NCBI GenBank assembly: GCA_048267965.1
Contig: JBLWWK010000004.1
Location: 1-64,000, forward strand
Reading direction: 5' to 3'
DNA length: 64,000 bases
Source: GCA-2705995 sp048267965
GTDB lineage: Bacteria; Bacteroidota; Bacteroidia; Flavobacteriales_G; Salibacteraceae
The position numbers were made by a program, and so were the translations under genes. Under the pieces are notes generated by a model. The model was not told the origin of the DNA and ran no database searches. It saw nothing but the letters and a program-made list of their open reading frames with translations. The stretch's first letter is position 1. The number at the start of each line of letters is the position of its first letter. Shown here one piece after another: positions 1 to 8,727 of the stretch.

Positions 1-83
1 TAATGCCGTTTGCGAGTTCGGGTGAGGTAGTGAAGCGAACGCCAGTAGTTCAACAAAATCTAATACGCAGCCTTGAACTTTTG

Positions 84-109
84 TTTCTTTTGGTTCAAGC
101 CAAAAGAAA
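84..109. repeat. Inverted repeat, 10-bp arms with 6-nt loop
   Basis: TTTCTTTTGG at 84-93 is the exact reverse complement of CCAAAAGAAA at 100-109, separated by TTCAAG, itself close to palindromic. An A/T-rich run follows, so a terminator for an upstream gene outside the window is possible. Similar 'CCTTGAAC...TTCAAGCCAAAAGAAA' text is, to my memory, common in intergenic regions of Bacteroidota, so this may be a dispersed repeat. That second point is recollection and was not checked. Confidence 0.5.
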
Positions 110-171
110 TTAAGAAAAATCTCTTTTTCATCTTTAAAGAAGAATCTAACTCAGAATCCGTAAAAACTTCA

Positions 172-189
172 TCAAGCCAGTAGGCTTGA
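172..189. repeat. Short inverted repeat, 7-bp arms
   Basis: TCAAGCC (172-178) pairs with GGCTTGA (183-189) across AGTA. It shares the CTTGAAC text with the larger inverted repeat about 80 bases upstream, so the two may be copies of one degenerate element. No T-tract follows, which argues against a simple terminator. Confidence 0.35.
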
Positions 190-348
190 ACTATTGTTCC
201 CTCCCACCAGCTCGCCCAACAACTTCCCAAGTTGTTGCCCTATTTCAAGTTAAAATAAAAAGAGAACCGAAACACATAGTGTTGAGCTCACGAGTACTTT
301 TTAAAAATAAACCGAAACGAGTAAAAACTATTTCTTTCTTTGTTCCCC

Positions 349-1155
349 ATGACTAATATCACTGGGTACATCCTAATTATTTCTTTGTTTTTATCTGTCT
401 CAGGCTACAGTCAAATTATCGATTTTGATGCTTTTGCCGCTATGAAACAAGAAATACCAGATTCTCTAAAAATTAGAGGTTCGGTGAGTTTCAATACCGC
501 ACTAGAAAAACAGGCAAAACAAATAAACACCTACGCCACCGAAGCTTCTGTAGCATTTCAATACAAAGACCATTTACTGTTCCCAGTAGCGTCTCAAAAA
601 ATTCAAACATCAGATAACAGCGAATTACAAAACAGTGGTTTTCTTTCGTTGAAATACCTCCATCGTTTTCAAAAAAAGATTTTCTACGAAGGCTATTCTC
701 AGTATCAATGGGAAGCACAACGCGGCATGCGCCAACGCTTTTTGTACGGAGGAAATGCTTGGCTCAATATTATTCGATCAGATATGTTTCAGTGGACAGT
801 GGCCGCGGGCTTCTTTAACGAATATGAAAAATGGGATTTTACAGCGGTTCCTACCGAAAAAAGAAAAACAGAAGATCCCGACTTTATTGAAAACATCTAT
901 TTTAAGTACAATGCCAAAACTAGAATTGTGTGGAAATGGAAAGAAAAATCGAGTTTATCACTCAGTCTTTTTGTTCAAGGCAGACCCGATTTTTTAAGCT
1001 ACGTTCGCTTAGCACCGTCTACTCAATTGGTTTTTCAGCTGCATAAAAACCTCTATTTCTCAACGGGCTTCGAAGGTATTTACGACTACAAACCGGTGGT
1101 TCCTATCGACAACTTTTTCTTTAGCCAAAACAATTCGCTTCTTTTTCGTTTTTAA
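349..1155 (+). CDS. DUF481-like outer-membrane protein
   Basis: Predicted secreted beta-barrel protein of about 268 residues. I prefer the ATG at 349 over a TTG nine bases upstream because it puts a clean signal peptide first (MTNITGYILIISLFLSVSGYSQ, residues 1-22). The rest alternates aromatic and polar residues as barrel strands do, and the segment around WEAQRGMRQRFLYGGNAW with a following EYEKWDF resembles the DUF481/YdiY salt-induced outer-membrane family. It ends in F-R-F, the aromatic terminus usual for proteins inserted by BamA. It stands alone, about 130 bases upstream of the SUF operon, whose promoter lies in the gap. Family assignment rests on pattern only; function unknown. Confidence 0.6.
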   Translation: MTNITGYILIISLFLSVSGYSQIIDFDAFAAMKQEIPDSLKIRGSVSFNTALEKQAKQINTYATEASVAFQYKDHLLFPVASQKIQTSDNSELQNSGFLSLKYLHRFQKKIFYEGYSQYQWEAQRGMRQRFLYGGNAWLNIIRSDMFQWTVAAGFFNEYEKWDFTAVPTEKRKTEDPDFIENIYFKYNAKTRIVWKWKEKSSLSLSLFVQGRPDFLSYVRLAPSTQLVFQLHKNLYFSTGFEGIYDYKPVVPIDNFFFSQNNSLLFRF

Positions 1156-1181
1156 CACTATAACAATTGGTAATACATCTG

Positions 1182-1213
1182 TTTGCTGCAATACCTAATT
1201 TGTGGTATTTTTG
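1182..1213 (+). promoter_or_regulatory. Probable promoter of the SUF operon
   Basis: TATTTTTG at 1206-1213 matches the Bacteroidota primary-sigma -7 element TAnnTTTG exactly. A TTTG at 1182-1185 sits about 20 bases upstream, where the -33 element is expected. The start of transcription would fall near 1220, leaving about 65 bases before the first ATG at 1286. This also argues against any translation start upstream of 1220 for the first operon gene. Confidence 0.55.
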
Positions 1214-1285
1214 CGCTCAAACAGCAATTTATTTAGAATAAATCTAAATTATCTGTTTTGCGGTAAACGCACAATAAACAAGAGT

Positions 1286-1612
1286 ATGATAAAAGTATCA
1301 GCAACTGCAAAAGAAGAAGTAGCTCGCCTAATGGGTGAAGACAAAATAGACGCTTCTGCCTTTATTCGGGTAGGTGTGAAAGGCGGTGGATGCTCTGGAT
1401 TAACGTACGAAATGGATTTCGACACCGAGTTAAAAGAAGACGATAAAGTGTTCGAAGACCAAGGCGTTAAAATAGCAGTAGATAAAAAAAGCTTTTTGTA
1501 TTTAGTAGGAACCACACTCGACTTTTCTGGTGGTTTAAACGGAAAAGGATTTTCGTTTGTTAACCCTAACGCCAGCCGCACATGCGGATGTGGAGAAAGC
1601 TTCTCTATCTAA
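1286..1612 (+). CDS. A-type Fe-S carrier (SufA/IscA/HesB family)
   Basis: Small cytosolic scaffold/carrier that receives nascent Fe-S clusters and passes them to target proteins. The product is 108 residues, the usual family length. The three conserved cysteines are present: Cys36 in GGGCSG, and Cys100 and Cys102 in TCGCGE at the C-terminus. The ATG at 1286 gives the canonical start MIKVSATAKEE; a longer frame opens at 1202 but its extra 28 residues are unlike the family and precede the predicted transcript start. First gene of the SUF operon, 33 bases before sufB. A core repeat GTAGGAACC lies at 1505-1513, encoding VGT. Family certain; sufA versus erpA cannot be told from sequence alone. Confidence 0.9.
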   Translation: MIKVSATAKEEVARLMGEDKIDASAFIRVGVKGGGCSGLTYEMDFDTELKEDDKVFEDQGVKIAVDKKSFLYLVGTTLDFSGGLNGKGFSFVNPNASRTCGCGESFSI

Positions 1613-1645
1613 CTCAATCAATTTAGAAAACTCAAATAGTCAATT

Positions 1646-3094
1646 ATGGCTTACACTGAAGCAGAATTAGCCGAAGAACTCAACAACGAAGAGTATAAAT
1701 ACGGCTTTACTTCAAAGTTTGAAACCGATAAAGTTGAAAACGGTCTCAACGAAGACATTATTCGTCAAATTTCTGCCAAAAAAGAAGAACCAGAATGGTT
1801 GTTAGAGTTTCGGTTAAATGCATACCGAAACTGGCTCAAAATGGAAGAGCCTGAATGGGCTCACGTAAAATACGAAAAGCCAGATTTTCAAGCCATTTCT
1901 TACTTTGCGGCTCCCAAACCTAAAAAACAGCTTGATAGTTTAGACGAGTTAGATCCTGAACTTAAAAGTATGTACGATCGCTTAGGCATCTCTATCAATG
2001 AGCAGAAAAAACTAGCAGGTGTAGCCATGGATGTGGTAGTTGATTCGGTTTCTGTTCAAACAACCTTTAAAGAGAAGCTAGCCCAATTAGGCATTCTTTT
2101 TATGTCGTTTTCAGAAGCGGTAAAAACGCATCCTGAATTGGTGCGTGAACACATGGGAAAAGTGGTTCCTCCCAACGATAATTTCTATGCCGCGCTCAAT
2201 TCTGCAGTATTTACCGATGGCTCTTTCTGTTACATTCCAAAAGGCGTTCGTTGCCCTATGGAATTGTCTACCTATTTCAGAATTAACGAAGCAGGAACCG
2301 GCCAATTCGAAAGAACCCTCATTATTGCAGAAGACGAAGCATACGTTAGCTACCTAGAAGGTTGTACAGCTCCCATGCGAGACGAAAATCAACTTCACGC
2401 AGCCGTTGTAGAGATTATTGCAAAAGACAATGCCGAAGTAAAATATTCTACCGTACAAAACTGGTACCCAGGCAATAAAGAAGGAAAAGGCGGAGTTTAC
2501 AACTTCGTAACTAAGCGCGGATTGTGCGAAGGTGTTCGTTCAAAAATTAGCTGGACCCAAGTAGAAACAGGTTCTGCCGTTACTTGGAAATACCCATCGT
2601 GTGTATTAAAAGGCGATTATTCTGAGGGCGAATTCTATTCGGTAGCGGTTACTAACAACTACCAAAATGCCGATACAGGTACCAAAATGGTTCATATCGG
2701 TAGGAACACAAAATCCATTATTATCTCAAAAGGTATTTCAGCAGGTAAATCTGAAAACAGCTATAGAGGTTTAGTTCACATGAATAAAAACGCCAAAAAC
2801 GCGCGTAATTTTTCACAATGTGATTCTTTGCTAATCGGTGATCAGTGTGGTGCGCACACTTTCCCGTATATCGAAGTAAATAACAAGTCGGCCAAGGTAG
2901 AGCATGAAGCCACCACTTCTAAAATTGGTGAAGATCAAATCTTCTACTGCCAACAAAGAGGTATAGACGAAGAAAAAGCCATCAGCCTAATTGTAAACGG
3001 ATATGCTAAAGAAGTGCTTAACCAACTTCCAATGGAGTTTGCCGTTGAAGCACAAAAATTACTTGATATTACATTAGAAGGCTCTGTAGGTTAA
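1646..3094 (+). CDS. sufB: Fe-S cluster assembly scaffold SufB
   Basis: Central scaffold subunit of the SufBC2D complex, on which sulfide and iron are assembled into a cluster using SufC ATPase activity. The product is 482 residues, full length for bacterial SufB. Recognised by the N-terminal segment, the mid-protein FCYIPKGVRCPMELSTYFRI region, the beta-helix core with GCTAPMRDENQLHAAVVE, and the C-terminal NFSQCDSLLIGDQCGAHTFP, which carries the conserved cysteine used in cluster formation and the interface histidine. It lies 75 bases before sufC. None of the exact core repeats falls in this gene. Confidence 0.97.
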   Translation: MAYTEAELAEELNNEEYKYGFTSKFETDKVENGLNEDIIRQISAKKEEPEWLLEFRLNAYRNWLKMEEPEWAHVKYEKPDFQAISYFAAPKPKKQLDSLDELDPELKSMYDRLGISINEQKKLAGVAMDVVVDSVSVQTTFKEKLAQLGILFMSFSEAVKTHPELVREHMGKVVPPNDNFYAALNSAVFTDGSFCYIPKGVRCPMELSTYFRINEAGTGQFERTLIIAEDEAYVSYLEGCTAPMRDENQLHAAVVEIIAKDNAEVKYSTVQNWYPGNKEGKGGVYNFVTKRGLCEGVRSKISWTQVETGSAVTWKYPSCVLKGDYSEGEFYSVAVTNNYQNADTGTKMVHIGRNTKSIIISKGISAGKSENSYRGLVHMNKNAKNARNFSQCDSLLIGDQCGAHTFPYIEVNNKSAKVEHEATTSKIGEDQIFYCQQRGIDEEKAISLIVNGYAKEVLNQLPMEFAVEAQKLLDITLEGSVG

Positions 3095-3169
3095 GCCAAC
3101 AGAGTAACAAATATCACTGCATTGCCGAAAAACTAAACACATTTTTGACCAATCAAATTCAATAAATAG

Positions 3170-3925
3170 ATGCTAAGCATTAAAAATCTACACGCCAACA
3201 TAGAAGGCACAGAAATTCTTAAGGGAATTAACCTAGAAATTAAACCAGGAGAAGTTCATGCCATTATGGGACCTAACGGTTCTGGTAAATCAACGTTAGC
3301 TTCTGTTCTTGCCGGAAAAGACGATTACGAAGTTACCGAAGGCGAAGTTTCTTTCGATGGCAAAGATTTACTCGATTTAGAGCCTAACGAAAGAGCTGGC
3401 GAAGGATTGTTTTTGGCTTTTCAATATCCTGTTGAAATCCCAGGTGTAAGCAACATCAACTTTATTAAAACTGCGCTTAATAGCGTAAGAGAATACCGTG
3501 GCGAAGACGCTCTAGCAGCTAAAGAATTTCTTCAGCTCATGAAAGAAAAGCAAAAGCTAGTAAAACTAGACGGTCGTTTAGCAAATCGCTCTTTAAACGA
3601 AGGTTTTTCTGGCGGTGAAAAGAAACGTAACGAAATCTTTCACATGGCTATGCTTAACCCCAAAATGGCCATCTTAGACGAAACCGATTCAGGCTTAGAC
3701 ATTGATGCCCTTCGCGTTGTGGCAGATGGTGTAAACCAACTTAAATCTGAGAAAAACGCCTTTTTAGTCATTACGCACTACCAGCGTTTGCTCGATTACA
3801 TTGTTCCTGATTTTGTTCACGTATTACACAAAGGTCAAATCGTAAAAACAGGAACCAAAGAACTAGCACTAGAGCTAGAAGAAAAAGGTTACGATTGGTT
3901 AAAAGAAGATACCATAAACGCTTAA
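3170..3925 (+). CDS. sufC: SUF complex ATPase SufC
   Basis: ABC-type ATPase that drives conformational change in the SufBC2D scaffold; it is soluble and has no membrane partner. The product is 251 residues. Walker A is GPNGSGKST (about residues 34-42), and SufC-specific sequence GLFLAFQYPVEIPGV follows the Q-loop. The ABC signature is SGGEKKRNE, Walker B is MAILDETDSGLD, and the H-loop is VITHYQR. It lies 10 bases before sufD, typical of translational coupling in this operon. Confidence 0.97.
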   Translation: MLSIKNLHANIEGTEILKGINLEIKPGEVHAIMGPNGSGKSTLASVLAGKDDYEVTEGEVSFDGKDLLDLEPNERAGEGLFLAFQYPVEIPGVSNINFIKTALNSVREYRGEDALAAKEFLQLMKEKQKLVKLDGRLANRSLNEGFSGGEKKRNEIFHMAMLNPKMAILDETDSGLDIDALRVVADGVNQLKSEKNAFLVITHYQRLLDYIVPDFVHVLHKGQIVKTGTKELALELEEKGYDWLKEDTINA

Positions 3926-3935
3926 AAAAGTAGGA

Positions 3936-5222
3936 ATGAGTACTTCCAAAAAAGAAAAATTTATCGCCAACTTCATGTCTCCAAGCATTGTTGATCTTAA
4001 CAAAGAACAGCAAGCAGTGAGAGAAGAAGCCCTGCGCGCATTACATACTTTAGATTTTCCAACGCTAAGAGACGAGCGCTGGAAATACACCCGAGTTGCT
4101 TCCATCTTAAAAGGTGAATATTCAGCTCAACCTGTAGAGTTAAAATCGGTTCCTACCGAGGTTATCGTTGACCAACTAGAGGCCGATCAAATTGTATTTG
4201 TTAATGGCTTTTACAACGCAGAATTATCAAATATTATAGAAAACGAGCAAATTGACATTAAACCAATGGCCAATGCACGTTTAGAAGATTTTGACGAGTT
4301 TCAGCGGTTTTATGGTCAATACGCTAACCACCAAACCGAAACGTTCACGGCCTTAAACACTGCTTTTAATGCAGATGGCATTTACATTTCGGTAAACAAA
4401 AATGCGGTGGTAGAGCGCCCAATACATATTATTCATCTTACAACGGGCGAAGATGTAGCGTATCAACCTCGCAACCTTTTTATTTTCAACGAAGGGTCGC
4501 AGGCTACCGTTCTTCACTCGATTGTTGGAGACCAAAAAGGAGAAGCTTTTACCAATGCCGTTTCTGAAGTTTTAGTAGGCGAAAACGCACATATTCACTA
4601 CCAAATGCTTCAAAATTTAGGTGATAAACACCAGCACATTCAAACTACGCAAGTTTATCAAAACGCCAATAGCACGTTCTCTACAGGCACCTTTACGTTT
4701 GGCGGCAAATTGGTTCGCAACGACCTTAACATTGAGGTAGACGGCCAAAACTGCGAAACCAACCTCAACGGTATTTACCACCTCAACGGAAAGCAACACA
4801 TAGACAACCACACAGTTGTAGATCACAAAGTGCCCAATTGCAACAGCAACGAAAACTATAAAGGCATTTTGACCGATAATGCAACAGGCGTTTTCAACGG
4901 GAAAGTTTTTGTGCGCAGAGAAGCCCAAAAAACCAACGCATTTCAAAGCAATCAAAACATTTTGATTTCTGATAATGCTACCGTTAACTCTAAGCCAGAG
5001 CTAGAAATTTATGCAGACGATGTTAAATGTTCTCACGGCTCAACCACCGGAGAAATAGACGAAGATGCTTTATTCTACCTCCGTTCTAGAGGTTTAAACG
5101 AAGCAGACGCCAACAAATTAATGATTACTGCTTTCACTAAAGAAGCATTAGATATTATTGAAAACGAACCTTTTAAAGCTCACATCGAACAATTGATTGA
5201 GCAAAAGAGTTCGCTTTTCTAA
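3936..5222 (+). CDS. sufD: Fe-S cluster assembly protein SufD
   Basis: Paralogue of SufB that completes the SufBC2D heterotetramer and contributes to iron acquisition. The product is 428 residues. The N-terminal helical part contains LRDERWKYTRV, a hallmark of SufD; the C-terminal half is the right-handed beta-helix with HIDNHTVVDHKVPNCNSNE and KCSHGSTTGEIDEDALFYL. The latter histidine corresponds to the interface residue at the SufB-SufD junction. A GGTTCCTACC repeat lies at 4148-4157, encoding VPT. It is followed 23 bases later by sufS. Confidence 0.96.
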   Translation: MSTSKKEKFIANFMSPSIVDLNKEQQAVREEALRALHTLDFPTLRDERWKYTRVASILKGEYSAQPVELKSVPTEVIVDQLEADQIVFVNGFYNAELSNIIENEQIDIKPMANARLEDFDEFQRFYGQYANHQTETFTALNTAFNADGIYISVNKNAVVERPIHIIHLTTGEDVAYQPRNLFIFNEGSQATVLHSIVGDQKGEAFTNAVSEVLVGENAHIHYQMLQNLGDKHQHIQTTQVYQNANSTFSTGTFTFGGKLVRNDLNIEVDGQNCETNLNGIYHLNGKQHIDNHTVVDHKVPNCNSNENYKGILTDNATGVFNGKVFVRREAQKTNAFQSNQNILISDNATVNSKPELEIYADDVKCSHGSTTGEIDEDALFYLRSRGLNEADANKLMITAFTKEALDIIENEPFKAHIEQLIEQKSSLF

Positions 5223-5245
5223 ACAACGCATAATTCGAAACATCT

Positions 5246-6463
5246 ATGTATCCGATTAACGAAATACGAGCAGATTTTCCAGTATTGCACCAAGAAGTAA
5301 ATGGCCAACCGCTTATTTACTTCGACAATGGCGCATCTTCTCAAAAACCTAAATCGGTAATTGATGTAATCGATCATTATTACTTAGCAGAGCACTCTAA
5401 CGTTCACCGTGGAGTGCACACGCTAAGTCAACGAGCTACCGCTAAATACGAAGAAGCGCGTGAAAAACTTCAACAATTCATCAACGCGAAAGAAGAACAC
5501 GAAATAATTTTCACCAAAGGCACCACAGATGCCATTAATTTGGTAGCCAACTCGTGGGGTAGGAACCAATTACAACCTGGTGATGAAGTTCTTATCTCTG
5601 CCGCAGAACACCACAGCAACATTGTACCGTGGCAAATGATTTGTGAAGAAAAAGGTGCTCATTTACGCGTTGCCCCAATTACCCAAGCTGGCGAGCTCGA
5701 CATGCAGACTTTTGACCAATTGCTGTCTAGCAAAACCAAAATGGTGGCCATCACCCATGTTTCTAATACACTCGGCTCTGTTTTCCCGGTGAAAGAAATA
5801 ATCGATAAAGCACACGCTCAACAAGCAGTGGTACTTATCGATGGCGCCCAAGCTGTGCCTCACATCCAAATAGATGTTCAGCATCTTAATGCCGATTTTT
5901 ACTGCGCTTCTGCTCACAAAATGTATGGACCAACGGGCGTTGGTTTTCTTTACGGAAAAGAAGAAATATTAAATGCAATCCCTCCGTACCAAGGCGGTGG
6001 CGATATGATTAAGACCGTAAGTTTCGAAAAAACGGTTTACAACGATTTACCGCACAAATTTGAGGCGGGAACTCCCAATATTTCGGGCGTAATAGCATTT
6101 GGTACTGCCATCGATTACCTCAACAAAATTGGGCTAGCAGCCATTGCTCAGCACGAAGACGACTTGCTCAAATACGCAACCGAACAAATTCGTAAAATCG
6201 ATAACGTTCGCATTATTGGTGAGGCAGAGCAAAAAGCAGGTGTTCTCTCTTTCTTGGTAGGAACCAATCACCCTTACGATATTGGCATCTTACTCGATAA
6301 AATGGGAATTGCCATTCGAACGGGGCACCATTGTACTATGCCCCTTATGGATTGGTATAAAATACCAGGAACCGCTCGTGCTTCTTTTGGCATGTATAAC
6401 ACCCGAGAAGAAGTAGACACCTTTATTAAAAGCTTAGACCGAGCTCAAGCTATGTTAATGTAA
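5246..6463 (+). CDS. sufS: Cysteine desulfurase SufS
   Basis: PLP enzyme converting cysteine to alanine and holding the sulfur as a persulfide for SufE. The product is 405 residues, normal for group II desulfurases. The PLP lysine is Lys225 in SAHKMYGPTG, and the catalytic cysteine is Cys363 in RTGHHCTMPLM, in the short-loop context typical of SufS. The aspartate/glutamine pair is in LIDGAQAVPH. Two core repeats occur in different phasings, at 5558-5567 (GRN) and 6256-6265 (VGT). sufE follows after 12 bases, as expected for a partner pair. Confidence 0.97.
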   Translation: MYPINEIRADFPVLHQEVNGQPLIYFDNGASSQKPKSVIDVIDHYYLAEHSNVHRGVHTLSQRATAKYEEAREKLQQFINAKEEHEIIFTKGTTDAINLVANSWGRNQLQPGDEVLISAAEHHSNIVPWQMICEEKGAHLRVAPITQAGELDMQTFDQLLSSKTKMVAITHVSNTLGSVFPVKEIIDKAHAQQAVVLIDGAQAVPHIQIDVQHLNADFYCASAHKMYGPTGVGFLYGKEEILNAIPPYQGGGDMIKTVSFEKTVYNDLPHKFEAGTPNISGVIAFGTAIDYLNKIGLAAIAQHEDDLLKYATEQIRKIDNVRIIGEAEQKAGVLSFLVGTNHPYDIGILLDKMGIAIRTGHHCTMPLMDWYKIPGTARASFGMYNTREEVDTFIKSLDRAQAMLM

Positions 6464-6475
6464 TTACTCTACGTT

Positions 6476-6895
6476 ATGACAATCAACGAAATACAAGACG
6501 AAGTAATTGAAGAATTCAGCCTGTTTGACGACTGGATGGATAAATACGAACACATTATTTCTTTCGGAAAAGAACTACCCCCTTTGCCAGAAGATAAAAA
6601 AACCGAAGACAACCTTGTAAAAGGCTGCCAAAGTAAGGTTTGGTTAGAAGCGTCTAAAGAAGGCAACACCTTGCACTTCGAAGCCGATTCTGATGCCATT
6701 ATTGCTAAAGGAATTATCGGTTTGTTAATCCGTATTTTATCGAACCAACCCGCACAAGATATTGCACATGCAGATTTATATGCCATCGATAAAATTGGTT
6801 TGAAAGATCACCTTTCTCCCAACAGAGCCAATGGCTTATCGAACATGATTAAAAAGCTTAAAATGTATGCCATAGCGCATTCTGCTTCTGCTTAA
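6476..6895 (+). CDS. sufE: Sulfur acceptor SufE
   Basis: Accepts persulfide from SufS on a conserved cysteine and delivers it to the SufBCD scaffold, stimulating the desulfurase. The product is 139 residues, full length. The acceptor is Cys51 in LVKGCQSKVWLE, and the family pattern FDDWMDKYEHIISFGKELP is intact at the N-terminus, with GIIGLLIRILSNQ downstream. It sits directly after sufS. Confidence 0.96.
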   Translation: MTINEIQDEVIEEFSLFDDWMDKYEHIISFGKELPPLPEDKKTEDNLVKGCQSKVWLEASKEGNTLHFEADSDAIIAKGIIGLLIRILSNQPAQDIAHADLYAIDKIGLKDHLSPNRANGLSNMIKKLKMYAIAHSASA

Positions 6896-6926
6896 TCTCC
6901 ATTTCTCCCAATCAATCAATACAACA

Positions 6927-7238
6927 ATGGAAAAGCGCGTTTTAGAAAACACGATTATAGAGGTTTTAAAAACTATTTACGACCCTGAAATACCGGTAGA
7001 TATCTACGAATTAGGCTTAATCTATGAGATTAAAGTTCAAGACGATTTTTCAGTAGATGTTTTAATGACGTTAACATCACCTAATTGCCCTGTGGCAGAA
7101 TCATTACCACAAGAGGTAGAAGATAAAATTGCACAAATAGATAGCGTTACCAAAGCTGCTGTTACCATCACTTTTGAACCTCAGTGGGATAAAGACATGA
7201 TGAGTGAAGAAGCTCAGCTAGAACTTGGCTTTATGTAA
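6927..7238 (+). CDS. DUF59/MIP18-family Fe-S maturation factor (SufT-like)
   Basis: A 103-residue protein of the DUF59 (PaaD/MIP18/SufT) family, which acts in delivering Fe-S clusters to apo-proteins. The family hallmarks are clear: TIYDPEIPVDIYELGLIYEI near residues 15-35 and LTSPNCPVAESLP with the conserved cysteine. SUF operons of many bacteria carry this gene next to sufS/sufE, so its job here is likely cluster trafficking. The stop overlaps the next start by one base (ATGTAATG), so the two are translationally coupled. Confidence 0.88.
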   Translation: MEKRVLENTIIEVLKTIYDPEIPVDIYELGLIYEIKVQDDFSVDVLMTLTSPNCPVAESLPQEVEDKIAQIDSVTKAAVTITFEPQWDKDMMSEEAQLELGFM

Positions 7239-7750
7239 TGGAAAAAGAAATTGTTAATCGCGTTGAGCGCAGCGGAATAATCACCATCAACTTCGAAGAA
7301 CTTTTAGCCGACCAAGCTTCTACAGAATTTGATGTAGCCCCCTTTTTATGGCAAGGTTTGGCACTGAAAGAAAAAGACTTTCGCGATGAGTTAGATCAAT
7401 TCGATTGGTCTGCATTGGCAAATCAACACGTATCGGTGTTTTGTTCTGTAGACGCTATTATTCCTACTTGGGCCTTTATGTTGGTTGCTTCTCATTTACA
7501 AAAAGTGCATGCAACAGCGTTTTACGGTTCCTACCGAGAAACACTTGAACAACGTTTGCTCTATATTTTGGCTAATTTCCCAATGGAAACCCTAGAAAAT
7601 AAGCGCGTTGTGATTAAAGGTTGCGGAAACATCGACTTGTCTCCTACTGCCTATTTAGCTGCTACACAGTTGATTCAACCACATGCAAAATTGTTAATGT
7701 TCGGAGAACCTTGCTCTACGGTTCCTATTTTCAAGAAGAAGTTGCGTTAA
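7238..7750 (+). CDS. DUF2480 family protein
   Basis: A 170-residue soluble protein of the Bacteroidota-restricted DUF2480 family; function unknown. Recognised by FDVAPFLWQGLALKEKDFR, SVDAIIPTWAFMLVASHL and VVIKGCGNIDLSPTAYLAAT. Conserved Cys and acidic residues are visible, but no known catalytic motif. It starts on the last base of the DUF59 stop codon at the end of the SUF operon. That coupling, and its repeated occurrence beside suf genes in relatives as I recall, makes an accessory Fe-S role plausible; that is inference. A GGTTCCTACC repeat at 7526-7535 is read here in the GSY phase, unlike most copies. Confidence 0.8.
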   Translation: MEKEIVNRVERSGIITINFEELLADQASTEFDVAPFLWQGLALKEKDFRDELDQFDWSALANQHVSVFCSVDAIIPTWAFMLVASHLQKVHATAFYGSYRETLEQRLLYILANFPMETLENKRVVIKGCGNIDLSPTAYLAATQLIQPHAKLLMFGEPCSTVPIFKKKLR

Positions 7751-7795
7751 TTTGCAGCCTATTTTGCTTAAAAACGGCAACTCTATTTGAACGAC

Positions 7796-8656
7796 ATGAA
7801 ATTTAAATTATTTGCGTTTTACGCTCTTTCACTGCTTTCTACCACCGTATTTGCTCAAGAAAAATTTAGTAAAAAAGGTAAGTTTTCACTCTTCTGGGGC
7901 TATAGCCGCGAAGTGTATACAAAAAGCGATATTCATTTGGTGGGCCAAGGCTACGATTACACGCTTTACAATGTAAAAGCCCACGACAAACCAGAAAATT
8001 TATCGTACACGTACATCGATATTACGCAATTTACAGTTCCTCAATTCGATTTTAGATTGGCGTATTATTTCAACGATCATTGGGCTATTTCTGCTGGGTG
8101 GGATCACATGAAATATGTGCTTCAAAACGGACAAACTGCTCGAATTACAGGGAATATCACCCGCGATGCACTTAACGATGGAACTTTTGATTACCATCCT
8201 GAAAGTGCTGCCTACGTTGGCGAATACATAAACGAAGAAATTACTTTACGCCAAAATTTTATTAAGTACGAACACACAGACGGACTTAATTTTGCCCGTC
8301 TTTCAATTGAAAGAATTGATCAAATCTATGCTTCAAAATGGTTTTCGGTAACGCTTTCGAACGAGCTGGGAACTGGCCCCGTTTTACCGTGGACCGATTT
8401 TACCCACTTAGGTGGTGAGCGCCATACCAACCGCTTGCATATGTCTGGCTGGGGAGTAGGAATTTATTCGGGTTTACGCGCTGAGTATAAAGGCATTTTT
8501 TACTTGACCTCTAACGTAGGTGGCGGTTTTATTAACCTACACGATGTGGAAACCAAAGAAGGTTTCGATGATTGGGCTAAACAACGTATTTGGTTTGCCA
8601 AATGGAACTTTGGTTTAGGCGTTTATCTTACTGCTTTTAAACCTAAAAACGACTAA
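7796..8656 (+). CDS. Outer-membrane beta-barrel protein, family unknown
   Basis: A 286-residue secreted protein. The ATG at 7796 gives the signal peptide MKFKLFAFYALSLLSTTVFA followed by QE; a TTG nine bases upstream is a worse start. The mature part alternates short aromatic-rich strands (FSLFWGYSREVY, WAISAGWDHMKYV, WNFGLGVYLTAF), consistent with a barrel. I recognise no domain by name. It lies 45 bases after DUF2480 in the same direction and could be read through from the SUF operon, but it ends at a strong terminator hairpin, so it closes the transcription unit. Confidence 0.7.
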   Translation: MKFKLFAFYALSLLSTTVFAQEKFSKKGKFSLFWGYSREVYTKSDIHLVGQGYDYTLYNVKAHDKPENLSYTYIDITQFTVPQFDFRLAYYFNDHWAISAGWDHMKYVLQNGQTARITGNITRDALNDGTFDYHPESAAYVGEYINEEITLRQNFIKYEHTDGLNFARLSIERIDQIYASKWFSVTLSNELGTGPVLPWTDFTHLGGERHTNRLHMSGWGVGIYSGLRAEYKGIFYLTSNVGGGFINLHDVETKEGFDDWAKQRIWFAKWNFGLGVYLTAFKPKND

Positions 8657-8666
8657 AAGAATAGAA

Positions 8667-8706
8667 AAAGGCTCAAATGGTTTTACCACTTGAGCCTTTC
8701 TTTTTT
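8667..8706. terminator. Bidirectional terminator between barrel gene and purF
   Basis: AAAGGCTCAA (8667-8676) pairs with TTGAGCCTTT (8690-8699); after one mismatch TGG (8678-8680) pairs with CCA (8686-8688). A run of T follows on the plus strand and A on the minus strand. It sits between two convergent genes and can serve both. Confidence 0.85.
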
Positions 8707-8727
8707 TATGCAGCGAAGAAGAACGTT

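Larger units (their letters stand above)
1..348. other. Gene-poor leader region
   Basis: No coding sequence is convincing here. The stretch is AT-rich and low in complexity, with two short inverted repeats annotated separately. Around 240-340 it carries A-rich text ending just before the first gene. It looks like the tail of an intergenic region whose upstream gene lies outside the window. I see no tRNA cloverleaf, no rRNA end and no IS terminus. Confidence 0.5.
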
